Below are positions 5,728 to 6,084 of a stretch of 6,084 nt of DNA, in pieces. Made by a program: the position numbers and the translations under genes. The notes beneath the pieces are model-generated. The model did no database searches and had not been told where the DNA came from. It was given only the letters and a program-made list of their open reading frames with translations. The stretch lies in NCBI GenBank assembly GCA_012036325.1, contig JAAUPC010000224.1:1-6084 (forward strand), in the 5' to 3' direction. The DNA comes from Paracoccaceae bacterium. GTDB taxonomy: Bacteria; Pseudomonadota; Alphaproteobacteria; Rhodobacterales; Rhodobacteraceae. The stretch's first letter is position 1. Each line of letters begins with the position of its first letter.

Positions 5728-5741
5728 ACAGTAATAACTGT
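5728..5741. promoter_or_regulatory. Candidate operator palindrome upstream of the RHH frame
   Basis: ACAGTAATAACTGT is a perfect inverted repeat with 5-base arms and a 4-base centre. It is a conspicuously AT-rich island in very GC-rich DNA, in the short gap between the mutase stop and the RHH start, with its inner edge 24 bases from the ATG. RHH antitoxins usually repress their own promoters through small palindromes of this type, so autoregulation is a reasonable inference. I could not place a convincing -35/-10 pair around it. Confidence 0.45.
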
Positions 5742-5742
5742 A

Positions 5743-6084
5743 TCACTCGCGGGGCGTCTGCGCCGTTGTCAAAGCCGCCTTGATCCTGCTCCAGCACCCC
5801 CTTCGCGCTCACCGGAATCGGCGTGCCCGGCCCGTAGATGCCCTTGACGCCGGCCTCGAAGAGAAAACCGTAGTCCTGCTGCGGAATCACGCCGCCGACG
5901 AAGACCACGATGTCGTCGCCCCCTGCACCTTCAGCGCCCCGATGATCGCCGGCACCAGCGTCTTGTGGCCGGCGGCGAGGGTGCTGACGCCGACCGCATG
6001 CACGTCGTTCTCGATGGCTTGTCGCGCGCACTCTTCGGGCGTCTGGAACAGCGGGCCGATGTCGACGTCGAAACCCAGGTCGGC
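5743..6084 (-). pseudogene. Methylmalonyl-CoA mutase, C-terminal B12-binding end, partial and frameshifted
   Basis: Methylmalonyl-CoA mutase interconverts methylmalonyl-CoA and succinyl-CoA using adenosylcobalamin. The window catches only the end of its cobalamin-binding domain. From 6084 the frame reads ADLGFDVDIGPLFQTPEE, then AVGVSTLAAGHKTLVPAI; the cobalt-coordinating DxHxxG motif would lie just upstream, outside the window. At the C run 5919-5923 one base is missing, and the next frame continues DDIVVFVGGVIPQQDYGFLF, then GVKGIYGPGTPIPVSAKGVLEQ. At 5785-5786 one base is extra, and the original frame resumes IKAALTTAQTPRE with TGA at 5745-5743. Without these two corrections the reading continues to a stop at 5723. 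The GIYGPGTPIPVSAKGVLEQIKAAL ending resembles betaproteobacterial mutases more than Rhodobacterales ones, from memory. Whether the gene is decayed or just mis-sequenced cannot be decided here. Confidence 0.85.

Noticed and set aside
5767..5772. TTGACA as a -35 box for the RHH frame
   Set aside because: The hexamer is inside mutase coding sequence. The nearest -10-like hexamer (TACAGT) is 24 bases away, too far for a normal promoter.
5254..5847. Plus-strand open frame of 197 residues crossing the junction region
   Set aside because: It covers three unrelated minus-strand coding pieces and shows no family features, so it is a shadow.

Overview
The window carries most of a carbon-phosphorus (C-P) lyase operon on the minus strand. 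Transcription runs from high to low coordinates: phnH (3' part), phnI, a HAD-type hydrolase, phnJ, phnK, phnL, phnN. At the low-coordinate end it converges with a plus-strand 2H-phosphoesterase-like gene of the kind often found in phn clusters. High GC, the protein sequences and the gene content suggest an alphaproteobacterium of the Rhodobacterales type. That assignment rests on remembered family resemblance, not on a search.

Layout: 1-494 (+) is the 3' part of the 2H/DUF1045 protein. 476-1015 (-) is phnN, 1012-1695 (-) phnL, 1700-2500 (-) phnK, 2497-3354 (-) phnJ, 3351-3947 (-) a HAD hydrolase, and 3944-5083 (-) phnI. 5083-5703 (-) is a hybrid frame with a ribbon-helix-helix (RHH) antitoxin-like N-terminus and the C-terminal part of PhnH. 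5743-6084 (-) is the C-terminal B12-binding end of a methylmalonyl-CoA mutase. The phn genes are packed with 1-4 base overlaps, except a 4-base gap between phnK and phnL. This implies one translationally coupled transcript.

How the genes work together: PhnG, PhnH, PhnI and PhnJ form the core complex. With PhnM it converts phosphonates through 5-phosphonoribosyl-triphosphate to a ribosyl cyclic phosphate, and PhnJ is the radical-SAM enzyme that cuts the C-P bond. PhnK and PhnL are ABC-ATPase-like subunits, and PhnN makes PRPP from ribose 1,5-bisphosphate. The HAD protein probably handles a phosphorylated intermediate or side product. phnG and phnM are not in the window.

Three things are abnormal. 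(1) phnI contains a GC-rich palindromic element of about 75 bp in its inter-domain linker, plus two opposite single-base frame changes that leave an in-frame TGA, so the gene is split into two frames. (2) phnH lacks roughly its first 78 residues and is joined in frame, near 5430, to an RHH antitoxin-like sequence. (3) The mutase fragment also has two opposite single-base frame changes and looks unlike a Rhodobacterales gene. The stretch from about 5430 to 6084 is therefore either foreign DNA joined to the operon or an assembly chimera. The simplest reading of the whole window is an ordinary phn operon with a real in-gene repeat, some indel errors and a doubtful join at its upstream end. No intergenic stretch is longer than about 40 bases.
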